In this document: positions 1 through 12,924 of the stretch, in pieces | Layout: every line of letters starts with the position of its first letter | How positions within the stretch are numbered: the first letter of the stretch is position 1 | Assembly: GCA_963575745.1 (NCBI GenBank) | Contig: CAUYUJ010011514.1 | Location: 197,834 to 261,833 of the forward strand | Origin: Prorocentrum cordatum | Taxonomy: Eukaryota; Sar; Dinophyceae; Prorocentrales; Prorocentraceae | Length of the DNA: 64,000 nt | Direction: 5' to 3' | Notes under the pieces: model-generated | What the model saw: only the letters and a program-made list of their open reading frames with translations | Database searches by the model: none | Told to the model about the DNA's origin: nothing | Made by a program: the position numbers and the translations under genes

Positions 1-510
1 CACCCGTGTAATCCTGAATCCTCTCAAAACACAATTTTTGGTACGTTGATGATGGAAATCCGTGAAACTCTTGCAACTTTCGCGAACGAATGTGCGCGGC
101 GTTACGGTGAGATCCACATTTTGAAAAGGAACCGCCTTCAATCCGTGAAACTCTTGCAAATTCTGAAACCGAATGTGCGCCGCGCTAAGGCGAGAACCAC
201 ATTCTGAAAACCACCCGCCCTCAATCCGTGAAACTCTTGCAATCTTTTAAAACGAATGTGCCGGCGCTAAGGCGAAAGCCACATTTTGAAAACCACCCGC
301 CCTCAATCCGTGAAACTCTTGCATTTTTTAATCGAATGTGCGTCGCGCTAGAGCCACATATTGAAAACGACCCGCCCTCCATCTGTGAAACTGTTGCCAA
401 TTTGAAAGTGTCAGAGCCATAAATGGTGAGGAATGTCTCATGCGAAAAACCCGGCCCGCCCCAAAAATTGGCCTCGGGCTGCGACTGGGAGAAGTTATCC
501 ATTAGGTAAA
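1..510 (+). repeat. 82-bp-period dispersed repeat element, copy A (left end cut by window)
   Basis: Units recur about every 82 bp (starts near 87, 170, 253, 333). Each carries CGAATGTGCGCCGCGCTAAG, then a GCCACATTTTGAAAA stretch, a CCGCCCTC stretch and ATCCGTGAAACTCTTGCA. The last unit runs into a conserved tail near 430-500 (tctcatgcgaaaaacccggc, then a GCCTCGGGCTGCGAC-type segment) and a GGA tract. The same head, units and tail recur near 44.8-45.5, 45.68-46.14 and 52.26-53.04 kb, always on the + strand. Identity of the element is unknown. Confidence 0.85.
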
Positions 511-520
511 GGAATGTTGA

Positions 521-615
521 AGGAGGAGGACAAGGAGGAGGAGGAGGAGGAGGAGGAGGAGGAGGAGGAGGAGGAGGAGGAGGGGGAGGGGGAAGAGGAG
601 GGGGACGAGGAGAGA
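521..615 (+). repeat. (GGA)n microsatellite
   Basis: Almost pure GGA trinucleotides with minor interruptions, directly at the 3' end of the copy-A repeat element. Reading frames through it encode poly-Glu or poly-Gly and are not genes. Confidence 0.95.
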
Positions 616-825
616 CCCTCGGTGAGGGCTGTTATCCTTGCCGCCTGCCAGGGCGCTGCAGCTTACCGTAGTCCTCACTGTCTTGCCCGTCCTCTTGTCC
701 TGCCAAATGTGGTCTTAATCGTGTACCGCTGCGTTCTGATCTAGCGTTTCTTTACTTGGTCGTGGATGTGTTATAGATTAGCGCGATCATCTCGTGCTGG
801 TCTACGTCTGGTAACGAGAAAGCTC

Positions 826-1190
826 AGGAGGAGGAAGAGCACGGGGGAATCAGGAGGAGGGGGGGGGCGAAGAGCAGGAGGAGGAGGAGGTGGAGGAGGA
901 GGAGGAGAAGGGGGAGGAGGAGGAGGAGGAGGAGGAGGAGGAGGAGGAGGAGGAGGAGGAGGAGGAGGAGGAGCAGAGGGTGGAGGGGAGGGCAGGTGAG
1001 GGAGGGAGGGAGGGAGGAGGCGCGGAACTGGCCCTTTCCAGCGTGGCCGTCGCTCCCCCCCCCCCGGTCTGGAGGGTGCCCGTCCCAGTGGGGGAGTTGG
1101 CGGCTGGAGGAGGGAGGGAGGGATTGAGGGTGGGGCAAGCGGGAGGTAGAAGGAGGAGGAGGAGGAGGAGAAGGAGGAGGAGGATGAGGC
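826..1190 (+). repeat. (GGA)n microsatellite tracts
   Basis: GGA runs at 853-1018 and 1148-1186, separated by GC-rich purine-biased sequence. Open frames on both strands (poly-Glu, poly-Gly, poly-Pro, poly-Ser) are products of the repeat. Confidence 0.9.
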
Positions 1191-1260
1191 CACATCTGGT
1201 CCCTCTTGGTATTGCTCCTGCCCCTGTTTCGACAGCCCGCCGAGGAGAGCAGAGGGTTCC

Positions 1261-1392
1261 ATGCAGCCGCAGCTTCCGGATGCTGGCATAGCAATCATGG
1301 AGAAAAACGACCTGAAGGCGAAGATGAAGGAGGAGTTTGACAAGGAGAAATGGTGGACCGCTGTCATTCTTTATGTACATGCCGGTCGTTGA
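1261..1392 (+). CDS. Possible short exon, unidentified
   Basis: A 43-codon stretch from ATG (1261) to TGA (1390-1392) has non-repetitive, protein-like composition: a Lys/Glu-rich helix followed by a hydrophobic KWWTAVILYV segment. It directly follows a GAGGAGAGCAG that could be a splice acceptor. No family is recognised. It may be a fragment of an exon whose neighbours lie in or beyond the GGA tracts, or chance. Confidence 0.2.
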   Translation: MQPQLPDAGIAIMEKNDLKAKMKEEFDKEKWWTAVILYVHAGR

Positions 1393-1830
1393 AACTAGGT
1401 ATTTCTGGATTCCTACATCCGAATCTACTTCAAGCGCCTTCCTACTTCAAGAATCGGCTTGCTTTTGCTGCGTTTTGTTATTATCTGGGAGGCCTGGATC
1501 CAATCCACTAAATCCGCGTTCCTACTGCATGTTTTTTCCTACTTCTTCCGACCGACGTGTATTGTGTTCTCTGTCAGTTTCAGTATTTCAGCATGCGTTC
1601 GTCGACACTTGCGACAATCCTTGGGCCGTAGCGCTCGCACGCATACATGGTCGTGCAGCCAGGCGCAGAACATCTGCTCTTCTTAGTCGGGGGCTCTAGG
1701 GCTTCCTGCAATGCCTGCTCTCAGGGGGGGTGCCTTGTGTCGTTTGGTCTTTTCGTTTGTTTTTTTGTGTTCAGTCTGCCTTCTCTCACGAGTTTCTGCC
1801 TTCTATCAGTGTCAGCCGGCGCCCGTGTGT
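1393..1830. other. Unique sequence, no gene seen
   Basis: Non-repetitive, T-rich sequence. Short open frames have no recognisable motif. Confidence 0.5.
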
Positions 1831-1894
1831 GCGTGTGTGTGTGTGTGTGTGTGTTTTTGTGTGTGTGTGTGCGTGTGTGCGTGCGTGCGTGCGT

Positions 1895-1929
<35 letters not shown>

Positions 1930-1965
1930 CTTGTGTATGAGGGTGTGTGTGTGTGTGTCTATCTG
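1831..1965 (+). repeat. (TG)n / (TGCG)n microsatellite
   Basis: Alternating TG with TGCG interruptions over about 135 bp. Such alternating purine-pyrimidine DNA can adopt Z-form. Confidence 0.95.
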
Positions 1966-2345
1966 TCTGTCAACGTTCACGCATGTTTGTCATTGCCTGT
2001 CCGTGTTTATCTGTTTCTTACCAGTGTCTGTCTTTGCCCGTCCATCAGTTCTCTCTGCGTATCGTCAGTGCCTGCCCGTATCTGCCCATGCCCTGCTTGT
2101 GCCTGGTCGTGTTTGTCTGCTAATCCGTCTCTGTGCGCTGCTATGTGTCGGTAGTCCGTGCCCGAAGGAGGAGGGCAACGATTGAGGAAGAGGAGGAACA
2201 CGATTCAGGATGAGGCGACAGAATACGGATGACGGGGCCTGGGACTTAGAAGGAGGAAGAGGAGCATGCCATTCCGAGAAGGAGGAGGAGGAGGATACTG
2301 ACATACTGCGACCCCATACGAGATGAGAGAGGGTGTTAAAAGTTG
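1966..2345. other. Unique sequence, no gene seen
   Basis: Decaying TG-rich flank (TGTCTGT/TGCCTGT periodicity to about 2150), then purine-rich unique DNA. No coding signature. Confidence 0.5.
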
Positions 2346-3955
<1,610 letters not shown>

Positions 3956-4175
3956 AGGGGAGGAGGGGGAAGAGGATGCGGAGGAGGCTGATGGGGGAGG
4001 AGGAGGAGGAGGAGGAGGAGGAGGAGGAGGAGGAGGAGGAGGAGGAGGAGGAGGAGGAGGAGGAGGAAGAGAGGGGGAGGAGGATGATGATGATGAGGAG
4101 GAGGAGGAGGAGCAGGAGGAGGAGGAGGAGGAGGAGGAGGAGCCGGAGGAGGAGGAGGAGCAGGAGGAGGAGGAG
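3956..4175 (+). repeat. (GGA)n microsatellite
   Basis: Abrupt change from GAT to GGA triplets near 3956. It is interrupted by a short GAT stretch at 4084-4098. Confidence 0.95.
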
Positions 4176-4588
4176 GATTGGTGTGATGTTTTGTTATGGT
4201 CCTTGCTGCTCACTTTTCCCCCTTCTGCCTTGACTTGGTTTTCGCTTGGAATCGGCAGGCATATTACCTTACCTGTCATTAGTATCCGACCGACCGGCTG
4301 GCCGAGGAGGGGAGGGGAGGAAGGGCAGCTGGATGGGGGAATTGCGCGTCGGAAGAGGTGAGGGGAAGGGGGAGAGACGAGGGGATGGGGAATGGGCGGA
4401 GTGGAAACGACAGAGGGGAAACGACAGAGGGGTGGTGGTAGAGGGGTGAGGCGAGAGGGGACAGCGAGAGGGAGAGGGCGATGAGGGGAGGAGGACGAGG
4501 AGGAGCGGAGTCGAGGCTCGGCTGGTCGTCGGAGCAGGAACCCCCTCCTGAAGGTATTTTCTTTTCCGCCTCGCGGCCTCGAGATGCG
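4176..4588. other. Unique GC-rich flank of the LTR element
   Basis: No gene or strong repeat seen. The sequence is purine-biased from about 4300 to 4510. The last bases, GAGGG (4589-4593), are the left copy of the target-site duplication of the retrotransposon. Confidence 0.5.
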
Positions 4589-4593
4589 GAGGG

Positions 4594-4918
4594 TGTCGAT
4601 CGCCCCGAGAGGGTTCCATTCCAGATATGGAACCTCGCGTCTCCGAAGCAGATGTTGCACAGTTCGCTCCAACCATAGCAATTTGGCTGCAGGCCTTCAT
4701 TGTGGGACCACAGGAGTCCCGGGCCCTCGAGAGGCCCCGCCTTCTCTCTTACTCCATTCCTTATCAGAGCCCAATACTTATCACTACCACCTTTCCCTAT
4801 TCCACCTACAGTGCTCGTGCGCAGTGCTTTGGTGGCACCAGCTGGGCGCCCGTGGAGATCGGCCTCGTGGGGAGCGCCGACGTGAGAAAGGTGTGCTGTG
4901 TGAAGCCTTCGCTTCACA
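4594..4918 (+). repeat. 5' LTR of the Ty1/copia element
   Basis: It starts TGTCGATCGCCCCGAGAGGG and ends GAAGCCTTCGCTTCACA. It matches 12609-12924 along nearly its full length. It is about nine bases longer than the 3' LTR, mainly through an extra AACCATAGCA-type segment near 4674. TG...CA ends are typical of LTRs. Confidence 0.93.
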
Positions 4919-4934
4919 TGGTAGCGGAGCAGGT
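4919..4934 (+). promoter_or_regulatory. Primer-binding site
   Basis: TGGTAGCGGAGCAGG begins at the base after the LTR. It resembles the TGGTATCAGAGC site of many copia-type elements, which pairs with the 3' end of initiator methionine tRNA. Pairing with the host tRNA was not tested. Confidence 0.7.
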
Positions 4935-4943
4935 TTCTGCTCT

Positions 4944-6200
4944 ATGGAGACTGGTGGACAAACCAGGATTCCGACATGGAATGGCAGCGCTGGAACCTGG
5001 GAGCGGTACCAGCAGGATGTCATGAACTACGTGGATGGCACGAAGTGGGAGGACAGGTACCTATGCGGCCCCAGGTTGGTCGCGCGCCTGTCAGGACCGG
5101 CGGCGACGGCCTGTATCGGCAGGCCTAGAGGATGGCTGTCAAACAACTGGGGTGCGGACCGGCTACTGGAGTACCTGCAGAAGAATGTGATGAGACAGCC
5201 AGTGGAGGACGTCGGCCATTATATGGGAGAATACTTCGTGAAGCTCAGGCGTAAGTGCGGCGAGAGTATGGGCGAGTATTGCCTGAGGGTCCATGAGCGC
5301 TACCAGCGGCTGCGGGTGGCGCTCGCCAGCATGATAGGCAAGACGGAGACGATGCAGACCCCAGCGACTATCTCATCCTTCGACAAGTGGCCAGAGGACT
5401 CGGGGACAGCTTCGTGGTATCGTGTTCCCGGCGGTGAAGAGGGTACCGCCGACGACCAGGAAGCTGAGGAAGTCCAAGACTGGAAAGTGCCGGGAGATGA
5501 GGATCATGGCCGGTGGTATCGTCATGGCTGGACCAGCGGTGGTTGGTGGCAGCATCAGTGGGGCCAGCGTGATCAGGATGATCAGAGCGGTTGCACGTTC
5601 CCGACGCAGGACCTGCCCGAGGTGCTGCCCAGCATCGTCAGAGGATGGTATTTGTTGCACCGCGCGGGCCTTGATGGCGGCGAGATCGCAGCAGTCATCG
5701 GTTCTTGTCGGGGTGACTTCACAGTGGAGAGTGTCGAGTCGGCGCTGCGGACACAGTGGCCGAGTGATGAGAATCTGAAAGAGCGAGATTGCAGGAAGTC
5801 GAAGTTCATCCGGCAGCAGGTGGCGGCTGCGGCTTTCAATGGCGAGGACGCACAGACCTGGAACGTTGACGACGACAAAGAGTCTGTCATGGCCTCAGCA
5901 GTGGCGAACAACGTCAAGGAGGATGGCGACGATGAAGGCGATGACGAAGCTTTCGCGACTGCTATGGATGAGGAGGAAGAGGCTTTCGCCCAGTTCCAGG
6001 CCAGCCATAAGCGCCTCCAGGACGCTAGACAGCATATCAATAAGCATCGCACCGGCCGCCGGTTCTTCAACAACAACGGCCAGGGCTCCAGGACGGATGG
6101 ACGTCAGGGGCCGTGCATCAAGTGCGGAGGTGCTCATCGCACAGGAGCATGTCCAGATCGTGGCGACGGCCGTCTCGCTGGAAGCCGTCCAGGAGGTCCA
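4944..6200 (+). pseudogene. gag: gag of the Ty1/copia element
   Basis: The gag-like protein is readable in one frame from ATG 4944, about 25 bases after the LTR. An N-terminal region with WERYQQDVMNYVDG and a central helical segment (LPSIVRGWYLLHRAGL, about 5625-5680) are of the kind seen in dinoflagellate copia gag proteins. An acidic stretch follows. A zinc knuckle lies at 6113-6151, C-x2-C-x3-H-x4-C, one residue shorter than the usual CCHC spacing. The segment 5390-5590 looks frame-disturbed. After the knuckle the coding sense moves to another frame. In an active element the product would form the particle that packages element RNA. Confidence 0.8.
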
Positions 6201-7350
6201 AGAGGTGGTCAGCCTGGATGGGGACAAGTTCAACGGATTGGTGCTGATGGCGGCGGCTATGACCGACGACGGCGAAGAGGCCCTGAACAACAGCGTGGAC
6301 TTGGATGACCCTGAGATTAAGATGGCGTGCGTAGTCTCGCGGGCGACGGAGTCGGGCCACGGCATCATAGACAGCGGGGCCACGAATACCATCGGCGGGA
6401 TCGAGGCGATTGAGAATTTGAATGAGATCCTCGCGAAAAGGGGACACCCCCCGATGGAGATCGACCTTAATGATCGCCCGGTCTTCAAGTTTGGCAACGG
6501 CGAGGTCAAGCGGGTCCTGTGCAAGGTGAAGTTCTCTCTGCTTGTGGGTGGCACCAAGGTGTCTATCATGGTCCATGCAGTGGAGGCTCCAGGGATCCCT
6601 ATTCTGGTGTCCATCGAGACCTTGAACAACCTCGGAGCGGTGATCGACTTCGAGGCGAGTGTCGGCATTTTCAAGCGTATCGATAGCACCGAGATGATCT
6701 CTTTCCCGCGGTCGCGCACTGGCCACCTCCTGATCGATTTGACGTGCGACTTGCTGGGCGAGGAACTCTCGAATCCAGGGCCGGCGGATTGCATCCTGAG
6801 CCGGGGCGTGGCAGCTCTTGCAGATCAGACGCATGTGGAGGCGTCGGCAGACACCGGGGGAGTGGCGCCAGCTGTAGCGCCATGTATCGTCTCATCATCT
6901 CCATCGCAGTATCGTCGGCCACATCAATCAGAGACAGCAAACGTTGTAGAGGGGAAGTCGTTTGTACTGGCGTCGAGTTGCGCGACGTCCTCGGCTTTGG
7001 GAATCTCAGGGCCTCACGGGACCTCCAGCGGGGCTCCGAGAAGGCCCGCTGGGACCTGTGCGACGACCGCATGCTCAAGCAGATCATCCTCGGGTTTCTT
7101 GAAGACATCTGCGGGATGTCAGAGGGCATCCAGGTCTAGCCAGGTAAGTTCCCCGCCTTCTCAGAGGTTAACGTCAGTCCCCGAAGTTTATCAGAATATG
7201 CAGGGCCTCCCGGGCCTGGGAGAGTGTAGCGATGATCGCCGAGGGCAGGCTCCAGAACACGACGAAACCAAGGGCCTCCAAGAAGCAGAGGCCCCGAGGA
7301 GGCCATGTGAATGTTCAGAGACCTCGCGAGGGCCCGATCCCTATGAATAA
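6150..7350 (+). pseudogene. Retropepsin (protease) region of the Ty1/copia element
   Basis: The aspartic-protease motif I-D-S-G-A-T is at 6367-6384, followed by a beta-rich domain (FGNGEVKRVLCKVKF, then IPILVSIETLNNLGAVIDF) up to about 6700. This is the expected position and style for a copia protease that would cleave the polyprotein. It lies in a different frame from gag. Beyond about 6800 the open frame becomes Ser/Pro-rich and probably out of frame, so one or more frameshifts separate it from the next block. Confidence 0.8.
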
Positions 7351-7411
7351 TCTAGTTTGAATCCGACATGGTCTAACAAGATGTTCGACCGCAACCGTCA
7401 GGCTCGAGAGT

Positions 7412-8970
7412 TTGCGCCGCAGAGGTCAGCGCTCCTGCAGACCCCTCTTCCACGGGATGTCTCAGTGTCCGCCCACGTCCTTGATGCGGAAGGCAGACCC
7501 CCTGCAGGAGATATGTCAGTGGGGCGAGGACGGCAAGCACGTGACGGTAGAGATGCTCCGAGCCCGCATCCGGCAGACCCATCAGGCCACGGACATGCGC
7601 GGCAAGCCACCGCCGAAGCATAAGAAGAAGGACGAGCTGATGGCCGCGGCCCGGGGCCTCGGATGTGCTCTGAGCGGGCAGGAGACGAGAGGCGACCTGC
7701 AGATCGTGATCGCCGAGAAGCTCGAGTCGCGACCGAAGCCTGGGGCGGCGACCGACGTGGTTCCTTTCGGACGTCATCGAGGACTCACCTTCCAGGAGCT
7801 TCTCGAGAAGGAGAAGGAGTATGCGGGATGGTTGGTGAGTCTCAAGGACAGGCGTTTTCACGCGCTCACGAACTGGCTGACCTCACAAGGGGTCAAGGAG
7901 GAGGACATGATGAATGTCGGCAGGTTCGAGTTACCGGTGCCGGAGGTCAAAGGCGAAAAGTGCGAGAAGCAGGAAGGACCGTGGCTGGTGATCAGGGAGG
8001 AGTACAAGTCGACGATGCGGACGCGTCCGGCGACGAAGCGGCTGAGCGCGGAGGAGCCGATGAAGATGGAGGACGTCAAGGCGAAGGAAGACCAGATCAT
8101 CGACCTTGGGGGACATGAAGAACCAGATGCACGTGCTGACATCGAGGGTTCAGAAGGTCGAGGAGGCATCGTCGTCGACTCCAGGCCCGCCTGGGCCGGG
8201 CGGCAAGGGCCGCTGAATCATATCACGGACTCTCAGGCTACCTGGCTGGCGGGGTGCCTGGATAAGAGCGTGGCGCCAGCCTGGGCGTTTCTGACGGACA
8301 CTGCCCGCGCCAAGCTAATGGGGGTCTGCTGCTCACCAGCGTCGGGCCCTACCACATATATGCAGCAGGAGTCAGGGACGGACGGTGCATTACGAATTAG
8401 TGGGTGGAATGGTTTCGATCTTGCCACCACTGCAGGTCTACAGAAGGCACGCACTGAACGCAATCGAGTACGACCTTTACACATGTGGTTATCACTTCCT
8501 TGTGGGCCATGGAGTGGCAACCATAATTTCAATTATCACAAACCTGATGTCTGGGCCCAGGTTCTGCAAAACCGCAAGAAGTCTCATAATATCATCAGGA
8601 ACTGTCTTATTCTGGTCATGGATCAGGTGGCAGACCACGGGCATGTACACTGGGAATGGCCGAAAGATCTCGCACCGTACCGATGGCCGGAACTCAGGCA
8701 GGTGTTCAGGGGGTGTGATATGCAGCTGGCTATTTGTGACGGTTGTATGGTTGGTGTCAAAACGAGAGATAACGGTCTGGCTATTCAGACGCCGTGGGAG
8801 ATATGGGCCACATCCGACAGGCTACGACAGCGGATGACTTTCAGATGTGACGGGAAGCATGATCATTCCCCGTGCGTGGGCGGCCATCGTACCGCTGCGA
8901 CGGCATACTACCCAGACGAGTTTGTCAGAAGAGCAGTTCGAGCAATGCTGGTGGAGCCGAATCTGAAGGA
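7412..8970 (+). pseudogene. Accessory region of pol between protease and integrase
   Basis: An open frame codes two blocks not found in textbook copia elements. The first (about 7755-7835) contains FGRHRGLTFQELLEKE...GWL, which resembles the short DUF3820-type 'FGKYKG' fold. The second (about 8478-8960) has ordered motifs L-P-C-G-P-W-S, H-W-E-W-P, DGC-x-V-G-V, TPWEIW, a C-x4-H-x2-H cluster, and G-x-R-T-A-A-T-A-Y-Y-P. The P-C loop is reminiscent of the P-C motif of C5 DNA methyltransferases, but no SAM site is evident. Role unknown; see findings. Confidence 0.6.
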
Positions 8971-9059
8971 GATAAGCGGGTATGTCGAGTCAGAGCAGGC
9001 TGAGCTGGACTTCGAGATGAGTTTCGGTTTGGCCAAGTCGGAGACGGACATTGACAGAG

Positions 9060-10556
9060 AGACAGTGAACAATATTGAGATTGCGGCAAGGCGGATCCAC
9101 TCAGCTTGTGGTCACTGCCCATTTTCGCAGGTGGCGAAGTCACTGGCGGCGAAGGGAGCCGACAAGCGCATTGTCGTCCACGTCAAGAGCATGCGGTGTG
9201 CTGCCTGTGACAAGAGCCAGAAGCATGGACCGCCCCGGCCAGCGGGATCGGCTGACGAAGTTCCCAAGAAGTGGGCTGCCCTGCAGAGCGACCTCGCTGA
9301 GTGGGACAGCCCGGTGACGCACGAGAAGTTCAAGCTGGCCCTCTACCTGGATATGGGCAGTCGACTGGGCGTGGGACACATGTTGTTCAAGATGGAGAAG
9401 AGCCGACATGCGACAGCAGAAGATCTGAAGGACTCAGCTTGGAGTCGGTGGATTTCCTATTTTGGCCGGCCGAGAGAATTTCAGGTCGACCCCGAGGGAG
9501 CCTGGATGAGCAATGTCATCAGAGAATCTGGAAAGCAGCGGGATACAGATGGATCCGATTCCAGGCCAGGCTCATGGGCAGATCGGCGGCATCGAGAAAC
9601 TCATCGGAACGGTCAAGGATACCATGACGACACTGGCGAAGAAACATCCAGGACGGACCTGTGAGGAATATCTGGCGAGGTCCATGGCAGCGTGCAACGA
9701 GTTCGACCGCCATCGGGGCTTCTCCCCGCTCCAGGTTGCTCTAGGGCGAGCCCCTGACCCAGACGGGTCGTTCATCGAGGTGCCAGGAGATCCGGTCAAT
9801 CTTCCGGCTCTAGAGTCGGAAGCGGTTGACGCCGAGTTCGGGAACAATTTCGAGTTCATGCGGAAAGTTCAGGAGGCGCTGCTGAAGTGGATCTATGGTG
9901 AGCGTGCTCGGAGAGCGGTCAACGCCAGGTCACGGAATCTGAAGGTATATACTCCTGGGACGCTGGTCTACTACTTTCGTAATCCGAAGAGCAGCTCCAT
10001 GACGGGCAGGTTTTACGGACCAGCAAGAGTGCTCGCGACGGAGACTGTTCATCGCAATGGTAGTGTGCAACCGCGACCCAGAGTGTGGCTCAACGCTTGC
10101 GGGCGACTGATACGCTGTGATCCGTGTCAGCTCAGGGACGCTTCGGATCGGGAGATTGCAGAGCATGATATCATCCACGGCACGGAGTTACGCTGGACAT
10201 TCAGTAACATGACGGGCAGTCTGAAGACGGGTCAGTACGAAGATCTCGCTGCCGATCCGAAACTGGTTCCGAGCGACAAGGACTATGTAGAAGCAGCAAC
10301 TGTACCGCCACTACCAACAGTCGAAGAAGCTGAAGTTATACCCCGACTACGTCTGCGTGGGAAGCGAAATCCAGAGCAACACGGGGAGCGCGTCAAGGTT
10401 TTACGGACAACATCTCCGACGCCAGGCATTCCGACGGGAGCTCCAGCAAGCTCGACAGCTCCGGCGATGGAGAGAACGTTCCCAGCAACGCCAGCGCGCC
10501 CACCAAAAAAATCCAGGGCGCCTTTCACGAGAGTATCACCGTATGCCTGGGTTTGA
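9060..10556 (+). pseudogene. Integrase region of the Ty1/copia element
   Basis: A zinc-binding HHCC domain (H-x4-H and C-x2-C, about 9098-9220) precedes the catalytic core. The first Asp is in LYLDMGSRL (about 9345), the second in FQVDPEGAW (about 9487), and the Glu is in QIGGIEKLIGT (about 9580-9605). The first two lie in one frame, and the Glu and C-terminal part lie in another, so a frameshift falls between about 9515 and 9560. The C-terminal part has FDRHRGFSPLQVALGRAP and then a chromo-like or SH3-like tail (TGRFYGPARVLA). The reading frame stops at TGA 10554-10556 but is open again immediately after. The integrase domain is therefore recognisable but broken. Confidence 0.85.
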
Positions 10557-12430
10557 CTTCCTCGGCCAGATGTAGGTGACCTCAAGTGCGGGAAGGAAGA
10601 GACAGACAGACAGAAGCGACATGACAGCAAGGAGCAGGAGGCGTTGGTCACAGAGGAGATCGACCAGGAGTGCTTCTGGAACCGAGCGGACAGTGCCATC
10701 GAGATCGAGATCAACATGCCGAGCGGTGCCAAAGGAGGATACGCGGCTCGAGATCTTGGAGCTTTCGTGGCGACGCAGCTCCGACGGCAACGAGCTGAAG
10801 TGAAGGAGCGTACTTTATCTTCGGGGGATTTTGAGAAGTTCAAGAAGGCGAAGAGCAAAGAAGCCCAGGAGTGGATCAAGGAGATGGTGCTCGAGGCTCT
10901 TCCGCCACATGTGAGGGCGCCGATGGACAGGTTGATGCGACTGCGCTGGGCGCTGACGTGGAAGATCGACCTGGCGGGGCCCGGAGGGCGCAAGGCCAAG
11001 GCCAGGTTGGTCATCTTGGGATTCCAGGACCCCGACCTGACAACGGAGGAGTCGTATGCACCGACCGCCACGAGGACGGCCAGACAAGTTTTCCTCCAGA
11101 AGGCGGCGGCCCATTTGAGGATGCGAGTGGCCAAGGGCGACGTGAAGTCCGCGTTCCTCCAGGGGGAGGAGCTGGACAGGGACCTCTTTGTGAAGCCGAC
11201 CGGGGACATTGCAGAGTACTTGGGTCTTCGTCCTGCGCAGGTGGCTATTCTGATGAAGTCGGCGTGCGGCTTGGTTCAGGCTCCCCGGGCATGGCGCCGG
11301 GCGGTGAATCAGAAGCTGCAGGAGCTGGGCTGGACACAGCTGGAGGCCGACCCATGTGTATGGATTCTGACAGCTCCTGGGCGGGAAGGAGGTCCATCGA
11401 GAATCGCTGGCATGGCTTTATCTCATGTGGATGATTTCTTGTTTGCCGGGCGCGATCACGACCATCAGTGGGCGAAGGCGAAGCAACGTATTATGGATGC
11501 ATTTCGCTGGACAGAGTGGGAGTGCGGTTCTTTCACGCAGTGTGGTGTGGATATCACCCAACGGCCAGATTTCAGTTTCAGTCTCAGCCAGAAAACGTAT
11601 TTGGAACAGATCGAGGAGGTCGAGGTTCTCCCAGACCGTCGTCGTCAGGTGTCGTCTCCGGTCGCCACGGCTGAGAAGAGTCAGTTCAGGGCAGTCACTG
11701 GGAGCCTACAGTGGAAAGGGACTCAGACGGGTCCGGATATTCTGGCGGAGTTGAGTTTACCGCAGAGCAAAACAGAATCGTGCACAGTAGAGGACCTATT
11801 GAAGGTCAACCAACTTATCAAAAGGGCCAAGGAGGCCCGAGATCGGACCCTGGAGATTTTCGCGTTCGAGGAGTCCCAAGAGCTGGCGGTCGTCGGATGG
11901 GGTGATGCCGCGTTCGCGAACAGGGTTGACGGGAAGTCCACCGAGGGTCGAATTATACGGGTTGTTCCTGCGTCGTTTCTGGATGGCCAGGAGACAGGTG
12001 TTTCGTTGATGAGTTGGAGATCAGGCAAGGTTGAACGGACGTGCAGGTCTCCCCCGGCAGCGGAAGTTTCAGCGACGGTGAATACTGAGGACGAGGTGAC
12101 CTACGTGAGGTTCCTGCTTTCTGAGTTGTCCGGCTGGAAGCCAGACCTTCGAAATCCATGGGCCCAAGTTCGACGCGTTCTTGGAGTTTTGATCACGGAC
12201 TCGAAGAGTTTGTATGACAGACTTCGGTGCCCAGAAAAACTCATGGGCGGTAAAGAGTTCAGAACAGGCTTAGAGCTTTAAGCTTTGAGGGACGGTATTG
12301 AAGCGTGTGTGTGTGTCCTGTTAGGTGGGTGCATAGCGACGCAATGTTAGCCAACAGTCTTACCAAGGGCCACGAAAAGTGGCAGCTTGATTTTTTTCAG
12401 GCATGGGTGCCGGTGGCGCCTCGTGTATGA
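10557..12430 (+). pseudogene. Reverse transcriptase and RNase H of the Ty1/copia element
   Basis: In the same frame as the integrase tail, after one TGA, a copia-family RT follows: WALTWKIDL, KARLVILGFQD, KGDVKSAFLQG (first catalytic Asp), and a catalytic H-V-D-D box at 11424-11435 (Y-V-D-D in most copies). RNase H follows with VVGWGDAAFANR (about 11887) and TDSKSLYDRL (about 12195). This frame ends at 12281. The conserved RNase H tail WVHSDAMLANSLTKG reappears in another frame at 12326-12430, showing a further frameshift. The RT motifs themselves are intact. Confidence 0.9.
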
Positions 12431-12608
12431 CCAGATGTTTGAGTCAGCCAGGAGACGCAGGAGTCTCGGAATTTCCACTTTAGGGAGTGTTGAAACTTTA
12501 GATTTCCGACCGGACCTCTGGGGTGATGCAGACCAGAAGTCAAGCCTGTAGTTTAATGTGCCCGTCCGTTTCAAGCTACGGTTTGGAGCGAAAATATTTT
12601 AGGGTCGG

Positions 12609-12924
12609 TGTCGATCGCCCCGAGAGGGTTCCATTCCAGATATGGAACCTCGCGTCTCCGAAGCAGATGTTAGACAGGTCGCTCCATTTGGCTGCAGGCC
12701 TTCATTGTGGGGCCGCAGGAGTCCCGGGCCCTCGAGAGGCCCCGCTTTCTCTCGTACTCCATTCCTTATCAGAGCCCAATACTTATCACTACCACCTTTC
12801 CCTATTCCACCTACAGTTTCTCGTGCTCAGTGCTTTGGTGGCGCCAGCTGGGCGCCCGTGGAGATCGGCCTCGTGGGGAGCGCCGACGTGAGAAAGGTGT
12901 GCTGTGTGAAGCCTCCGCTTCACA
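12609..12924 (+). repeat. 3' LTR of the Ty1/copia element
   Basis: Near-identical to the left LTR, with TG at 12609 and CA at 12923-12924. GAGGG follows at 12925-12929, repeating the five bases before the left LTR. No long polypurine tract precedes it; only AGGGTCGG is seen. Confidence 0.93.

Noticed and set aside
5422-6834. Several alternative and antisense ORFs inside the copia element
   Set aside because: Shadows of the gag-pol coding sequence in other frames.
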